Assembly (NCBI GenBank): GCA_905250115.1
Contig: CAJNOI010000008.1
Span: 821,822 to 885,821 of the forward strand
DNA: 64,000 bases
Origin: Adineta steineri
Lineage: Eukaryota; Rotifera; Eurotatoria; Adinetida; Adinetidae
Reading direction: 5' to 3'
The notes under the pieces were generated by a model. The model saw only the letters and a program-made list of their open reading frames with translations, searched no databases and had not been told where the DNA came from. Made by a program: the position numbers and the translations under genes. Positions 15,406 to 29,531 of the stretch are shown piece by piece; positions within the stretch are counted from its first letter, which is position 1, and each line of letters starts with the position of its first letter.

Positions 15406-18073
15406 TTAGTTAGATATTTTATTAAAAAAAATTCGTCGAAGATTGTCTGATGTTGTTTTTAAATGACATTGTGGACAACTATTTTTCTCATTTAAATATT
15501 TTAACCAACATTCTTCACAATTAATATGCCAACAAACAAGTGATACACATGGTTTTACACACGATTCCTACTAGATTACAAAGAAATTTATTCAAATAAA
15601 ATAATTTTTTTGTATTTATTTGTCTCACCATACAAATGACACATTTCGGAGGATCAAGTTCTGCGACATTGTTTGGATATATTATATCACTTTTTTGTGT
15701 TGAAGGAGAAAATCTAAATAATGAAAAAATAAAATCTAATAAAAAATTTAGAAATTTATTTACCTTTGTTCACTGTTAAATGATTCTTGACATCGATCAT
15801 CACTAAAATAAAAAGAATATTTTCAAATAATCGATTTATTTTATTTAACATACCTATGATCAGCTGTACTAGTTGTTTCATTTGTACTTTGTCGATTGCT
15901 ATTATTGTCTTCTCGTTCAATTCCATCATCCATATCGACTACATTAACATCTGGATCATCTGTTTAAAGAAGAATATGTACAAGATATTTGTTTTTACTA
16001 ATTTAATATCTACCTTGTACTGATTCGGTTGTTGATAATACCAATGGTGGTGGTGGTGGAGGTGGTAATCGTTGCTGATTGGCTATTGCAGCTAGAGCAG
16101 CATTAGCTGCTATTTGTTCTCTCTAAAAATAAATAAGAATAGAAAATCTATGAAACAAATCTTCGTCTCTTCAATACTTTTCGCGAACATTGTTGAACAT
16201 GTGTAAAAAAATATTCTTCATCTGTATTTACTGGAATTATTTGATAACATATTGGACAATTACGTGTATCACTACGATTGATACGTCGATTATGTAATTG
16301 TAATTTAGCTGAAAAAAAGATTTTGTTTTCGATTATATATACATATATATATGTGTGTGTGTAATTAAAAAACTTACCATTTAAACGTTGTTGTCGACTT
16401 GTTCGTACTCGTATGTATGTCTAGAGAAAAAAAACTTATTAAAAACATATTTATTTTCTTATTTGTATATTTACTTCATAACGTGTCTTAAATGTTTGAT
16501 CGATGTTATTAATTGTATTTTCTTGTAGAATCTAAAAAAAGAAGAAGTAATGATTATTGTCTGATAAACATAGTCAATTATGATTAATTTGTGTATGAAC
16601 AACAGATGATAACTTACTTTACTTGTACTGTTTATTAAATGTGATGAACGTCGTGTTGAATATTTTGTTTGTTGTCTTGTACGTTCAATTGTATCAAGTT
16701 CTTGTTGAATATGTGTTATCATATCTTGTCCATTTAAAGATACTCGACAAATAGGACATTGTGGATTTTGTAAATCATATGCTGATGATCGACATCGACT
16801 CTCTAGAGAAAATAACAAAAAGGTGTTTCTATTGTTCAACAAACTATTCAACACATATTATTTTTGACAAAACAAAAAGAATAACAACATATATTGATCG
16901 AATAGTCTATCTCTCCTGTCTATTCCATCCGGTATTTTATTCCGTCTCATTAGTCTTCTCATAGTCAAGAGTTTGATTATTTTATGACTACTTTTTCACT
17001 TATGGATCACTATCATACCATATGTCTAAATAGCCTCATCGTACAAATTTGATTATACAGCTGAATATTTTCCTCGAAGTCAACCTGTCGAGATGTATAA
17101 CAAATACATATTGTATCAACAAAACTGTAGTAGAAGAGAAATAAAAGTGAAGAGTCTTTTTTTTTATTCTGTGCCCTAAAGTGATTGATTAATACGCATA
17201 AGAACAAGAACACAAAAAAAAAGTGTTGCCTATTCATATTCTATTAAATATCGATCAATCAAATGAAATCTTGTTTGATCTTAAAACTAGTTATTCATGT
17301 AATAGCAAATTATTCTCACAGTTAGATTCAAAAATAAAGAAACATTTCTCAATGTGTATTTTTCACATGAAACTGTGATTGTTACAGGAAACAAGTATAT
17401 GAGCATAGATAAACAATAAATGATAATTGATTTTTTTTCCTCCTCTATTCGTCTGTTAATTAATAAACCCCACCCAGTTCGTATGTGTGAAATTAACCGA
17501 ACAAGTCATCTTTAGGGCAAAGAGAGAAGATCGTATAAAGTTTATATTATATATACCTGAATATTTACCAAAACTTTCATCACTACTTTTTTCTGATGGT
17601 GATATATCACAATGATTTTCATCATGATGATTTGTTTTAAATCTTTTTCCAGTTGGCATAAATGCTGATGATTCAGATGATGATGATGATGATGATAAAG
17701 ATGAATTTGAATTAGTTGATGATGTTAATAAACCCGTTGTCGTACCATTTAATAAAGGACGAAATGCAGCTGCGTAAGGATAATGATGAAACAGACTTGA
17801 AAATAGATGATGTTGATGAACTGCAGCTGCGGCAGTTAAAGATGGATGAGTTGAAGGAAAACGTAAATGATCAGGTGAAGTTTGATTAAGTAGTGTATTT
17901 ACTGAAAATGCACCATTAGCTGCATTGAAAGCAGCCATAGCAGCTGATAAAGAATTTTTATCTGGACTTGTTATTGTCGAATTTGGTGATGATGATGTTG
18001 TTTGTCGTATTGAACGAAATGCTGCAGCCATATCAAGTGGTTGAATAGGATGCCACATTGCTGGATGATACAT
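15406..18073 (-). CDS. RNF220: RNF220-like RING E3 ubiquitin ligase
   Basis: The start is ATG 18073-18071 (MYHPAMWHPIQPLDMAAAF) and the stop TAA 15408-15406. The order of blocks follows vertebrate RNF220: an N-terminal part with AAAFRPLLNG and PTGKRFKT; a first zinc-binding block NPQCPICRVSLNGQDMITH with QQELDTIERTRQQTK; RVRTSRQQRLN; a second block RNCPICYQIIPVNTDEEYF; an acidic region with DPDVNVVDMDDGIE; and the C-terminal RING, from PPKCVICMESC through SLVCWHINCEECWLKYL to CPQCHL, ending NLRRIFFNKISN. All RING cysteines and the histidine are present. In animals RNF220 ubiquitinates transcription factors and supports Wnt and Hedgehog signalling. Exon 1 is 17557-18073; the following intron (16805-17556) is about 750 bases, far longer than the others. 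A 9-residue Ser run and Ala runs occur in exon 1. Confidence 0.9.
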
Positions 18074-20436
18074 TATTTATTATTTAGAAGATAATATAAA
18101 AATGATCAAATGATAATCTTTTCTTATTTTTTTTCCGTACTATGTTGTGTATGTGTGTGTGTGTATCAACTTATCTCTCTTGTCGAAGTTTATCTTTTCT
18201 CGTTGTCGTTACACAGAGTTGACTTCTCTCTTCTACTCTGATTGAGTTCTCTTCTTGTAGTTCACTGGATTTCTCTCTCGCGCGCGCTTTTTTTCTCTCT
18301 CGGTTGAAAAGAGAATTGGTTAAGAGCAAAAAAAAGAGAGTACTGTTTATTGATTGGTCGATAATGAAGGAGAAAAAAAAACCTACTTCTATATACATAT
18401 ATACATATTCATTCAAGCGAAGAAAGAGAGAAAGATACATATACACCGAAGGACATAACTCTTCTTCGCTTTAAGATAGATGATTGAGTTTTTCTTGCGC
18501 CAGTTGCGACTACCAACATTCTTTCTTTCTACCCTCTAGCAGCTCATTGTCGACACGTAACGAAGAAGAAACAAAAGAAAAAGAAAAATAAACCATTACT
18601 TATACAACCACCAATAGGAGAGTGTGTCTTCATCGTCTTTCTCTATAATAATTGGTTGTTCGAGCAATAAAAAAGAGAAAGAAAGCGAGATACAATATGT
18701 GAAAATAATCGAGCAACAACTTCTCAAACAAGCAAATGAGAGAGAATCTCATAATACAGTCAGATATATATATATATTGTCTGCCTACTGGCATATGTCA
18801 GAGAATAATGGTGATAATCATAACAAACTATGAAGATCTGTATATATCGATCAAGAAATGACACTAGCAAATGTTAAAATCATATAAGACATTGAATTAT
18901 TTTAGTTGAATATTTATAAATCCGATAGTATTTTGCTTAATTTTATTGACATAGCAGATATTTATATTCTTATTTTATTTAACATCGATAAAGCACATAT
19001 ACGCAAAAAAAGGTGTTATTGCGATTTATAGAGGAGAAAAAAAGGCTTCTTCAAGTGTACGAACACATATTTGCATATCTAATGATTATAACAAGAGCTT
19101 GATCATGCATTTTTTTTTAATATTACGTTTGTCATCTATTCATTCATTCGCGTAATACAAACAGGATACACTTGCGCGAGCGCTCTCTTATTTAGCGAAA
19201 AGAAGAAAAGAAGAAGAAGAAGAAGAAGAGAACTATACTGACTGTTTGCTCTTACGTTCTACGTCATTGTCAAGCATGATCGATGAGTTTCTTTTGTATC
19301 CTATCCTATGATTTCTATTGCTCACTGATACATTAAAATTAGGTTCGAATGATGAGACATATGAAGGGAGGTACACACATTAGAAACGAATCTCAATTTG
19401 ATGACCAGGTAATCAATAAGTATCATCAGTCGGAGAGAAAAGAAAATCACAGTGATGAAGATGGGCTCACGTCACTTATATTCGTTGATATTTCTTTCTC
19501 TTTGTCGCTTGAGGCAAATATCAGTGACAAACATTGAATACATGAGAAAACGAGTCATTGATAGTAGCTGTTGCTGTCTGTCTGTCATCTTGTGATACTT
19601 AGTGGCTCCAGATGGTTTGTATGAGTATGTGTCGTTTAAACAAGATGACTTTTCTTCTCGTCATTCAACATACTCAATTGAAGTTTATAGGCAAGACAAA
19701 AGCAAATGGGAACAAGCATATAAGACCAATTAACACTTTGAACAAATTATAAACACATTCCGTTGGATAGATGGATGTCGCGGTTTCTTCTTTTCTATTC
19801 TGTGTGCCTCATTGCAAATCGTTTCTATTTGATGTGATGCATCAAAATACAAAAGAATGACAACTCTTTTTCTTTACATCTATGCTTCCAAATCGACTGT
19901 TAATAAACGAGATCGATGAGTGTGTGCGTGAGAGCACATATGGAAGATGGCAGGTATATAATTGAAAAAAATGTAATCGATGCACGCGTGATCTTCTGTC
20001 AATGATAATTGATCGGTTATTGATGAGTTTAAACAATTTCTCGATTTTTGTTTTGTTCTCTGTTTGTCTTGCTAAGTTATGTGTCTGAAAAAAGATCAAA
20101 CGTTTATAATAGGACTACTGCTGTTTTTGTATGTTTGCATTAATGTATCAACATTGGATTTCTTTTTTTTTTGTTTATACGATATTTATTTGTCATGAAT
20201 TTACCAGTACACTAACAGAGATCAAAGATATCTTCAAAAAAAATTCGATCTTTTTAGTACGAATAAATGTAACTAATGATTCAGACATTGTTTACTTTTA
20301 TATAAACTACGTATTTAATATAAATATATAAAGAAGAAATATGACTGATTGTATGAAAATAAATGTCGTTCTTTCTTATTCTTTTCTTCTTTTGTAGTTT
20401 TATTATTCAGTTTATCTCTCGAGACGATTAGACGAA
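18074..20436. other. Long non-coding region upstream of RNF220 and esterase
   Basis: These 2.36 kb separate two divergent genes and are several times longer than most spacers here. They contain CT/GA-rich stretches (18180-18450, 19195-19240 with GAAGAAGAA), a CGCGCGCG word near 18280 and TATATATATA near 18770. Short frames of 60-90 codons occur but show no family resemblance. A long regulated 5' region of the RNF220-like gene is the simplest reading. Confidence 0.4.
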
Positions 20437-21855
20437 ATGCAAATGTATAAGTCATTGTTTAAGTGATGATGAATAATTGTTATCATTAAATGTTTTTACT
20501 CTAGGGACGCAAGATTTAATAGTGAATCCGAAGCGTATACACAATTTATACGAACTGGTTTTCCTCCTCCAAGTGATATTTCAATTGAAGGGATACGTCA
20601 AAGAGCAGAAAAATTACATGAAAAAATTAATGAAAAATTAATTGGAAAATTCAAAGGACAAGAAACAGAAAAGATAATTAAAATCAATGGAGATATTAGT
20701 AAATTTTGAATTTAAAATATTTGAAATTATATTCTGTAGTTTAGAAATACCAGTTACAATATATACACCAGTTAATGTTAATAAAGATAAAATGGTCGTG
20801 TTTTTTCATGGTGGAGGTAAAATTACAAGATTATTTTTATATGATAAATATTGAAAAATATAATTTAGGATGGACAGTTAATAGTCGAAAAACTCATCAG
20901 ACAATTGTTAATATGCTTGCTGAGTATATATTTCCTCTATCTTAACAGCTATATATAATGTTGTTGTATTTTAGTGCTACAAAAAGTATTTGGATATCAG
21001 TCGAATATCGTCTTTCACCTGAAAATAAATTTCCTATTTGGCTCGATGATGGATGTGAAGTAACTCAACAGATTCTTGCAAATAAAACTAGCTATGGTAT
21101 AAAAATTGTTCGTTTTTTTTTCTATAGTTATACATTGTTTATACTAGGTGGTGATGAAAATACGAAAGTTGGTGTTGCAGGCGATAGTGCTGGTGGATTA
21201 ATTTCTGCAGCTATTTGTCAAACAATAAAAAATCTTGATTTTCAAGTAAAAACCTTTCTTCTTTATATGAATGTTTTAAATTTTTAATAAATAGATTCTT
21301 GTTTGTGGTCAATATGAGTTTTATCATGATGCACCATCACGTAAAGAATTTGATAAACCGATTTATGTTATAATAACTAGTATGCTTGACTGGTACAGTA
21401 ATACAATAACTAATATTCTTATTATCTATATTACAATTTTTTTTTAGGTTTTCATCAAATGCTTTCAGTAATGAAAGTGATAAATTAAATCCAAGAGTTG
21501 CATTATTACGTAAGAATACAATCAATACAACCATTCCACCATGTTTATTCATTGTTCCTGAACTTGATCCATTACGTGACGATAGTTATAGTAAGGAAGA
21601 ATAGATGAATAAGATAGAAAGAGAAAATAATTGTATTCCATTTAGAATATCAAGAGATACTTGAAAAAGCCGGAGTAAAAACCAGACTTGTCTTAATTAA
21701 AGGAGCTATTCATCCATTTTTTAGCATTCCGGGTAAGAGAAATCAAAATATAATTATATTCTCTATAACAATATATATATATATATTTAGGTATATTTGT
21801 CAAATCATGTCAAGAAGCAATCAATGCTGTTCAAGATTTTATGACAAATTTATAA
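20437..21855 (+). CDS. Alpha/beta hydrolase esterase, HSL / arylacetamide-deacetylase type, copy 1
   Basis: This serine esterase probably hydrolyses small ester or acyl groups. It carries the HSL-family marks: oxyanion motif HGGGW, nucleophile elbow GDSAGG, the acid in ELDPLRDD and the histidine in AIHPFF. Exons: 20437-20462, 20505-20698, 20745-20816, 20869-20923, 20975-21096, 21148-21245, 21295-21392, 21448-21590, 21646-21732, 21791-21855. The small first exon (MQMYKSLF) is my choice because its phase joins exon 2 through a 42-base intron; the N-terminus is thus less sure than the rest. No signal peptide is evident. It forms a tandem pair with the next gene, and the middle third, introns included, is almost identical between them. 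Confidence 0.85.
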
Positions 21856-22505
21856 AGAAATAACAGATTAAAAAATTTTAAAAATATTAAATCTTTTAAT
21901 TACATCAATAAAAAATATAGTTCAATAGTTGATAATAGTTAGTTTCGTTGTTTGTATATAAGATCAGTTATGTGTGAATTTCTCTTCAATTCAGATATAT
22001 TAAAATCTTCGTAAAATACACTTGTTTGAGGAACAATTTCAGCATGAAAACTAGATTCGTATCCAATGAATACTAACTGCTATGGTAATTATTTACGATC
22101 TCATGATGTTCTTCTTCTTTTGTTAATTTAAACGAATCAAATTTATAATATAAGCCTTGGCATGTCATTATACTTACAGATTTTATTAGTATGTCTAGAA
22201 AAAAACAATAGTTATATTATCGATTCGTATATATAATCTTCTGCACCTAGAATACACGTACTTTTACGTTGAATTAGTCATTCTTATTCGTTCTTCGTAC
22301 AATGCAAATACAAAAAAAAACAATCGACCACACGATTCTATATAACAAGCTACACTTTGTCTCAAATATCACCATTTTTTTTGTATTTTAGTTGTTTTTA
22401 TCTTCTTTCTCAAATATCATCTAACAAAAAGCTACCTTTTTACTTCAAATGTTAGTTTTTTTATAATCTATCGAACTATTTATTAATTAATATATATTTT
22501 GTTAG
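21856..22505. other. Spacer between the two esterases
   Basis: About 650 AT-rich bases. It should hold the promoter and first exon of copy 2, but I could not assign that exon: no ATG with a donor in the right phase stands out. No repeat is seen. Confidence 0.35.
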
Positions 22506-23861
22506 GGATCCAAGATTAGGTGATGAAGCACGTAATTATTCTTTGTTTATCTCACAAAATTTTCCAGTACCAAAACCATTCACGTTACAAGCAATGCGTG
22601 AACGAAGTGAAAATGTTAATAGAAAAGCTAATGAAAAATTAATCGGAACATTTAATGGTACTGAGGAAGAAAGACAAATAAAAATTGATGATAATACAGG
22701 TAATATTACATTTTTTAAATACTCATATAAACTTCGAAATATTTAGAAATACCAATTACAATTTATACACCAGCAAATGCTAATAAAGATAAAATGGTTG
22801 TATTTTTTCATGGTGGAGGTAAAATTACGAGATTATTTTTACATAAGAAATTAGAAAGAATATGGTTTAGGATGGACACAAGGTAGTCGAAAAACTCATC
22901 AAACAATTGTTAATATGCTTGCTGAGTATGTACTCCTTCTATGTCAATATCTATATGCAATATTGTTGTATTTTAGTGCTACGAAAAGTATCTGGATATC
23001 AGTTGAATATCGTCTTTCACCTGAAAATAAATTTCCTATTTGGCTCGATGATGGATGTGAAGTAACTCAACAGATTCTTGCAAATAAAACTAGTTATGGT
23101 ATAAAAATTGTTCGTTTATTTTTGTCTAGTTATACATTGTTTATACTAGGTGGTGATGAAAATACGAAAGTTGGTGTAGCAGGTGATAGCGCTGGCGGAT
23201 TAATTGCAGCATCCGTTTGTCATACAATAAAAAATCTAGCTTTTCAGGTAGAAATCTTCTTATTTATAAAAGACTTTCGTTTTTTTCTAATAAATAGATT
23301 CTTGTTTATGGTGCATTTGATTTTGCCTATGGAACAGAATCATGTAAAGAATTTACTAGTCCAGAACATATCTTAACACCTGCAATACTTGCTTGGTAAT
23401 TCAATTTCATACCATATTCCAATGTACAATTTCTATTAATTAATTTAATATAGGTTTAGTTCAAATGCATTACGTAATGAAGAAGATAAGAAAAATCCTC
23501 GAGCATCTGTTTTATTACATGAATCATTTGAAGGATTACCACCTTGTTTATTTATTGTTGCTGAACTTGACCCATTACGAGATGATAGTTATGGTATAAA
23601 TATAGAAGAAAAGAAAATAAAGATTCTACAGGACAAATTTTTTTTATTTATTTAGAATATCAAAAAAAATTAGAAAAAGCTGGAGTTAAAACAAAATTAG
23701 TATTAATTAAAGATGTAATTCATTCATACTTTAGTTTACCAGGTAAATTATTTTATAATTGAGAAAAATAAAATAATTTTTCTATATTTCTTTTAGGCAT
23801 ATACGAAAAAGCTTGTGGACAAACAATTGAAGCTGTAACCGAATTTATGAATTCATTGTAA
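22506..23861 (+). CDS. Alpha/beta hydrolase esterase, HSL type, copy 2 (first exon not located)
   Basis: This is the second member of the tandem esterase pair. Exons: 22506-22699, 22747-22818, 22871-22925, 22977-23098, 23150-23247, 23298-23395, 23454-23593, 23656-23742, 23797-23861. The first listed exon begins (x)DPRLGDEARNYSLF and corresponds to exon 2 of copy 1. HGGGW, GDSAGG, AELDPLRDD and VIHSYF supply the oxyanion hole, nucleophile, acid and histidine, so the enzyme appears active. Intron positions are the same as in copy 1. The stop is TAA at 23859-23861. The sequence differs most from copy 1 in the N-terminal exon and after the exon that starts ILVYGAFDFAYG. Confidence 0.85.
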
Positions 23862-24674
23862 GACGAACTTGTTTCGAAATAATATGATTTACTATTGCTG
23901 AAAATGTTTTTTGAACGAAAAGATTGATAAATAAATTAGAATTTTATAGTATAAAAAAACGATGATTTCCTTTAAAAGTCTTTATTTATATATACGTAAT
24001 TATTATTTAGACCAAATACCAACGTGATAACCACAAAACTCAGCAAACTTTAATGTTCATGTGAAGATCGTTTTTTAAATAAAATATTTGAACCATAATT
24101 CTTACGATATCCAAAGAAGGAACACAGCTTTTGGATAAACTAGTATCAGTATATTATAGAGTCATACTTAAAAGATCACAAATTTGAATTTTAATACTAT
24201 AATTTTTTCCTTTAAAAATAAAGATATAAATATTTTTCTTTTATTCTTCAATCGATCATGTTTGATATCTCTATATCCATCGCGGAAAATATCTGAATAT
24301 GTACACACAATCATATTCAAAAAAACAAACATACAAGAAATTACATAAAGAAAGGATTAATGGTTTTTTTTGTTATTGTATTCAATACACACAAACATAT
24401 ATAGACGCTTTATGTTTTTTTTATGTTTCTCTCTTATTTTTTATCTTACTAATCTAAAGCTAAAAAACAATGGACAATGTATGTTTTATTTATAGAACAA
24501 AAATGGTCACAGGGTGAGAAAAGAAAGACAATAACAACAACTCGATGATATTCTAAAGACGAACAAAGAGGAGAAGAAGAACGAGAAGGCAAATCATCTT
24601 TTTAATAAACAAAGAGATTTTTATTTTTCGAGTAACAAAAGAAAAAGAAAAGAAAAATGTACAAAATAAACATA
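23862..24674. other. Convergent spacer, esterase / SETD1
   Basis: About 810 bases lie between two 3' ends. It is AT-rich with A-rich and GA-rich runs (24500-24660). I see no gene or repeat family. Confidence 0.4.
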
Positions 24675-27600
24675 TTAATTAAGTGAACCACGACATGTTG
24701 GTGTACCACATCGACATGGAATTTTTTGTTCTTCAAGTGGAAATTTATAATCATAGGTTATTTCTTCTCCAAGACGTATATCTCGTTTTGAATAGATAAC
24801 AATTTTTTTTTGTGATTCAACAGGAATTATTTTTGCATAACAATTTGGCTAAAATTAAATAAAACAAAACAAAATAAAAACGATTTTTATTGATTCTATC
24901 TTCGTACATCACAACTATGATTAATAAATCTTGCAAGATTTCCACATTTAGTTGCATCAACAATCGTATCTGAATCAACACGAAACATATAATTAGAATT
25001 TATTCCTTCTAATTCATATTGTTTTTCACGTAAATCACCAACACTTTGTCGAATAGTTTCACCAACATATTCAATAACCATATCTTCCATTGCAATAGGT
25101 TCACAAGCAAATAAACCCCATGCATGAATACCTGATTTAGCATAACGAAGACGTTTTTTTCGTAACTAAAAATATTTGTAAATTTAGTCAAAAAACAATT
25201 ATTTATAGAATTTCAATTACTTTAAGTTGACTAAATTTAAAATGATCAGCAAATTCAACATCGCCTAATGCTAATAAATTTCGTCGATGTTCACTACGAA
25301 GTTCACGTGACATTTGTGCACCTGTTGTACGATTTGTATCAAGTATTGCTTGTGGTAATAGAGATGTACTTTGAGAATCACCAGTAGTTTTTGTCACAAT
25401 TATTTTTTCATCTTTAATAATTTTATAGTAACCTTCCGTTCTAGCACATCCTATTTAAAATGAAAAAAAAAAATAAAACTGTACAAAAAATGATCTATTA
25501 AAATTTATGAATTTTGTACCAGTTCGATGTTTTTGTGATGGTTGTTTAACAAATGGTGAATCTCGACTTGGTGGATGATCAACCCAAGAAGTTTTTTTTG
25601 TACATGAATGCCCTTCCGTACACAGTCTTAAATAGAAAATGACATGTATAAACGAACACGATAGAGTGAGAAATTCTAATCAACGAGATGACTTTCTTTT
25701 TTCTTTAAAATTTATATTCATAAATGGTTCTACTCGACTTTAACATCATTAATAGAGTATAAAATAGAATACCTTTGAAAACTTTGTTTAAGATATGACA
25801 TATCTTCTTCATCTACTCCTTGATCAAGTTCATACATAATACGCATTTCAGCATCATGTTCACGTGGTAAAAATTTTAATGCTAGTGGAATGATCATTGG
25901 TGCTTGAACGCCCATATTATTTAAACCATCAACAGTTAATCGTTTAGCGACTGGTATAGGTTGTCTAGTCATAATAGCATAATCATGTTCATATTCAATA
26001 TAAGCAAATGGATTATAAGAAGATTTTGTGGGTGATTCAATTTTTTCAGGAAGACTATCTAATAAATTAAATGTTTGAATTGGTTGTAGATCTAATTCAT
26101 TGTCAGTGGTCACATGTCGATGAGTTGTTATACTGAATAAAGAAATAAAAAATACACAATATATATATATATATACGTGAGACGCAGACAATAATGAATC
26201 GTTATGTAATCATATGTCTATTATTTTTTTTATGTAATCTTACCTTTTCTTTCGTTTTGCTAATGTACTAGTGTCAATATCATCTTTTTCTTGTATGGGT
26301 TCACTTTTAATCTGTTCAATTTTACGTTTTTTTGGTGGACCAGGTTTTTTATTTTGTTTGACAATATTTTTATGGATATGTTTCTTTATCAATGGTGATA
26401 ATTGTGATGGTGGTGGTGGAGGTGGTGGTAGTACTGGATTTGATTCAATATTAGCTTGATTTGAATGATTTTCTTCTTCAACTTCTTCATCGTCTTTAAT
26501 TTCGCCTTCTTCTTCTTCAGGAGTTGGTTGATCAATAGAAGTTTTATTAATTGGTTTTGTTTCCATTGAAGAAGATATATCTTCGTGTGGTAATGAAATC
26601 GAATCTCGACTTTGACTATCCTCATTTTCAGGTGTTACACTCGATTCACTACTACTAGAACTTATACCTAAAAGATAAAAATATATGAATCAATATAAAG
26701 TATTGATTTTTCAATATACGTTTTCGAGATATTTTTCGTTGTTGTGGTTGTTGTTGAGGTTCTTTCTTTTCAATTGGTGTTACTGGTTTTTGTGGAATAA
26801 TTGGTTTTTCATCCGGAATAGTTCGTTTCTAAAAAATGAAAAAATAGATATTGAAATTTTTTGCAAAATTTGACTTTTACTTTGAATGTCGGTATTTTTG
26901 GCATTTGTGTTCTTACAGATGTACCTATACTATCTTTCATATGTTCAAAGTATGTTGATGAAGTAGCTGATGTTGATAATGAACTAAATGGTGGTGCTGT
27001 CATAGGTGTTGTTACTGGACTAGGTGTTTCATCTGGAATTCTTTCAATGATTGGATTTGATATAGAATGATGTAATTGATTTGATGACTGTTCATGTGAA
27101 GTTATTTGTTCATTTGATGAATTTTCAGCTGATTTGATTTTTTTTATTTTATCTTTTCGTTCTTCATTATCATACCATGTTTCAATAGATTTATAAACTA
27201 ATGTTTCAATAAGTTTCTTAGCTAAATCTTTCCGAAGAATTTCAACTAATTCTCCTGTAACAATATTTGTAACAGCTGTTGTTAAATCATTTGTTTTTCT
27301 TTCACGTTCATCTGTACCATCATTTGGATGTGGTTGAAGACCATTCGATGAATTATTTATAGTTGATGTCATATTTGTCGTTGTTGTTGTGGTTGTTGTC
27401 GATGATGAGGATGATGATGATGATGATGATGGTGGAGGTTGTTTAAACATATCTTGCCAATTTGTTCCACCAGTTGAATTTAAAAATGATGCTGGTGGAA
27501 ATGAATTGCCAAAAAAATTAAAATTATTCACAACACCATACGATTGTTGATGATGATGATGACTACCAACAATATTAGTTAATGGCGGTGGCAATGGTGG

Positions 27601-29531
27601 TGGTGGATAAGAGAAAACTGTTGGTGGTGGAACATTTGGTAATGGTAATGGACGGTGATGAGTTTTAGTTGGTATAGATGAAGGCATCGTTGTTTGTTGT
27701 TGTTGTTGAAATAAAGCTGCTATACGTTCATCTAAACTTGGACGATGATCTTCATCATCAATTTGTTGTTTAGAATTTATTGCTCGAGAATTATGCGTTA
27801 GTTTTTGATTATGACTATTTGTCGATGAATAACTTGATTTTGATGATGAAGATGAAGACCTTGAATAAGATCTTGATGTTGAACTTGATCTTGATGTTGA
27901 AGATGAGGTTGATGATGAACGTGAAGTAGATGATGATGTTGCACTACTACTTGTTTTTCGTCGTCGTCGACGTTGTTGAGAATGTGGACGATGATGATGT
28001 GATCGACGAGATGATCGACGAGATGATGATGAAGATTTATAATTATTACTATTATTACCGAATGATCCATATGGATCAAAAGAAAATTGTTCGGTATTAT
28101 CATTGACGGAATGATGACCACCTCGCGAATCATATCGAGATGATGATGATGATGTTGATTGAACTAAATATAAAAATATGAGAATATTATATTTAATTCT
28201 AGTTTAATAATTAAAGAGCGTAATATTTATATATAAAGTCGATGACAAAATATAAATTAGTTTAGATCAAAATTGAATTCTATGTGAATATGAGCAAAAC
28301 TGATTATCGAGCATAATTTATCAACTAAAGTAGTAATAATACTTTTATACTGATAAGATTTAACATAATTTCGATGTTTTTGCTGAATATTTTGTTTAAA
28401 TGAAGGCACTGAAAAATATATAGTTCAGGTTTTGTTTTTCGATTAAAATGAATTGATGAAAAGAAAAAATATTCTTTATTGTTTACTAACGTTTTGATGT
28501 TCGATGATGATCTCGCGATGAATGGGAATTTGATGGTTGAGAATAATTATTTGTTATTTTATGATTAATAGGTAATTGCATTGATATATGTGATCTTTCA
28601 GTTTGTTTATTAAGATTTAAATCCATGGAAGGTGGAGGAGATGCAGCAGCTGATGCAGCTAATGCTTTTTCTTGAGCAGCTTTTTCTTGTTCCTGTGCAC
28701 GAATAATTGTCGCATATTGTTTTGTACGTTCTTGACCAAATGTTTCCAATGATACTGATATAATACTACCCATTTTACTTGTCATATTCAATGCATTTAC
28801 ACATTCTCGAGCAGCTTTTGTTGTTTTAAAAATTACCTTAAAAACATCGAAATCAATCAAACGAATAAATTTTTTATTGAGAAAAAAAACATACTGTTCC
28901 TAATCCAAGATGTTTTTTAGTTTGTCGATCATAATATATTTTACAATCTTCTATATCACCAAAACGTTTACATGTATCAGTTAAAAATGTTTTTGTTATA
29001 TTATCATTTAAATTGCGAAATGTTACTTCTTTAGCTGGAATAGCACCAACCCAGCAACGATCAAGCTAAAGAAGAATTTATGATTTATATTATTCGAACA
29101 TTTTTGTTATTACTTTAAATTTTGGTACAGGTAAATCCTGATAAGATCGATCCAATCGAGTTGGAATACGTGGATCAACACATCCGGAAACATGAAGTGG
29201 TGTCTAAATAAATCAAATGTTTATGTTTAAAATAATTCAGTTCCTTCTTACTCCTTCGACATCTCCATTAGCATACAATCGTTTGTCTCCTGGATGAATT
29301 GCACTAAATAATAAGAATAGATAGATTTTATTTTTAATTCATAAATTTTCTCCATACGGATCTCCTGCATAAAGTCGATAGTTTCGTCGTTTTTCATTGA
29401 CAGGTATTTGGGACATTGAACACGTTGATGCTTCTATTGTTGATTTGTTTAAAGAAGTAACTAATAAAAATTTTCATATATTCATAGAATAAAAAAGTAA
29501 ATAAATGAAAATTGTTCATACCATCGAACAT
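24675..29531 (-). CDS. SETD1: SETD1/Set1 histone H3 lysine-4 methyltransferase
   Basis: This is the catalytic subunit of the COMPASS complex, which methylates H3K4 in chromatin. It starts MFD at 29531 and stops TAA at 24677-24675. The N-terminal part has LPVPKFK followed by an RRM-like domain ([46 protein letters not shown]). A long low-complexity middle follows: Ser/Arg/His-rich, poly-Pro and poly-Ser/Thr, with a [13 protein letters not shown] basic stretch. Near the C-terminus lie the N-SET region and the SET domain: [79 protein letters not shown], and the post-[16 protein letters not shown]. The NHSC and YDY catalytic motifs are intact. It shares a 351-base divergent promoter with cyclin L. 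Confidence 0.93.

Noticed and set aside
18171..18446. 91-codon minus-strand frame upstream of RNF220
   Set aside because: The translation is dominated by CT/GA-rich simple sequence; no start context or similarity.
26389..28133. His- and Ile-rich frames inside the SETD1 gene
   Set aside because: They are other-frame readings of its Ser/Thr/Pro low-complexity coding region.
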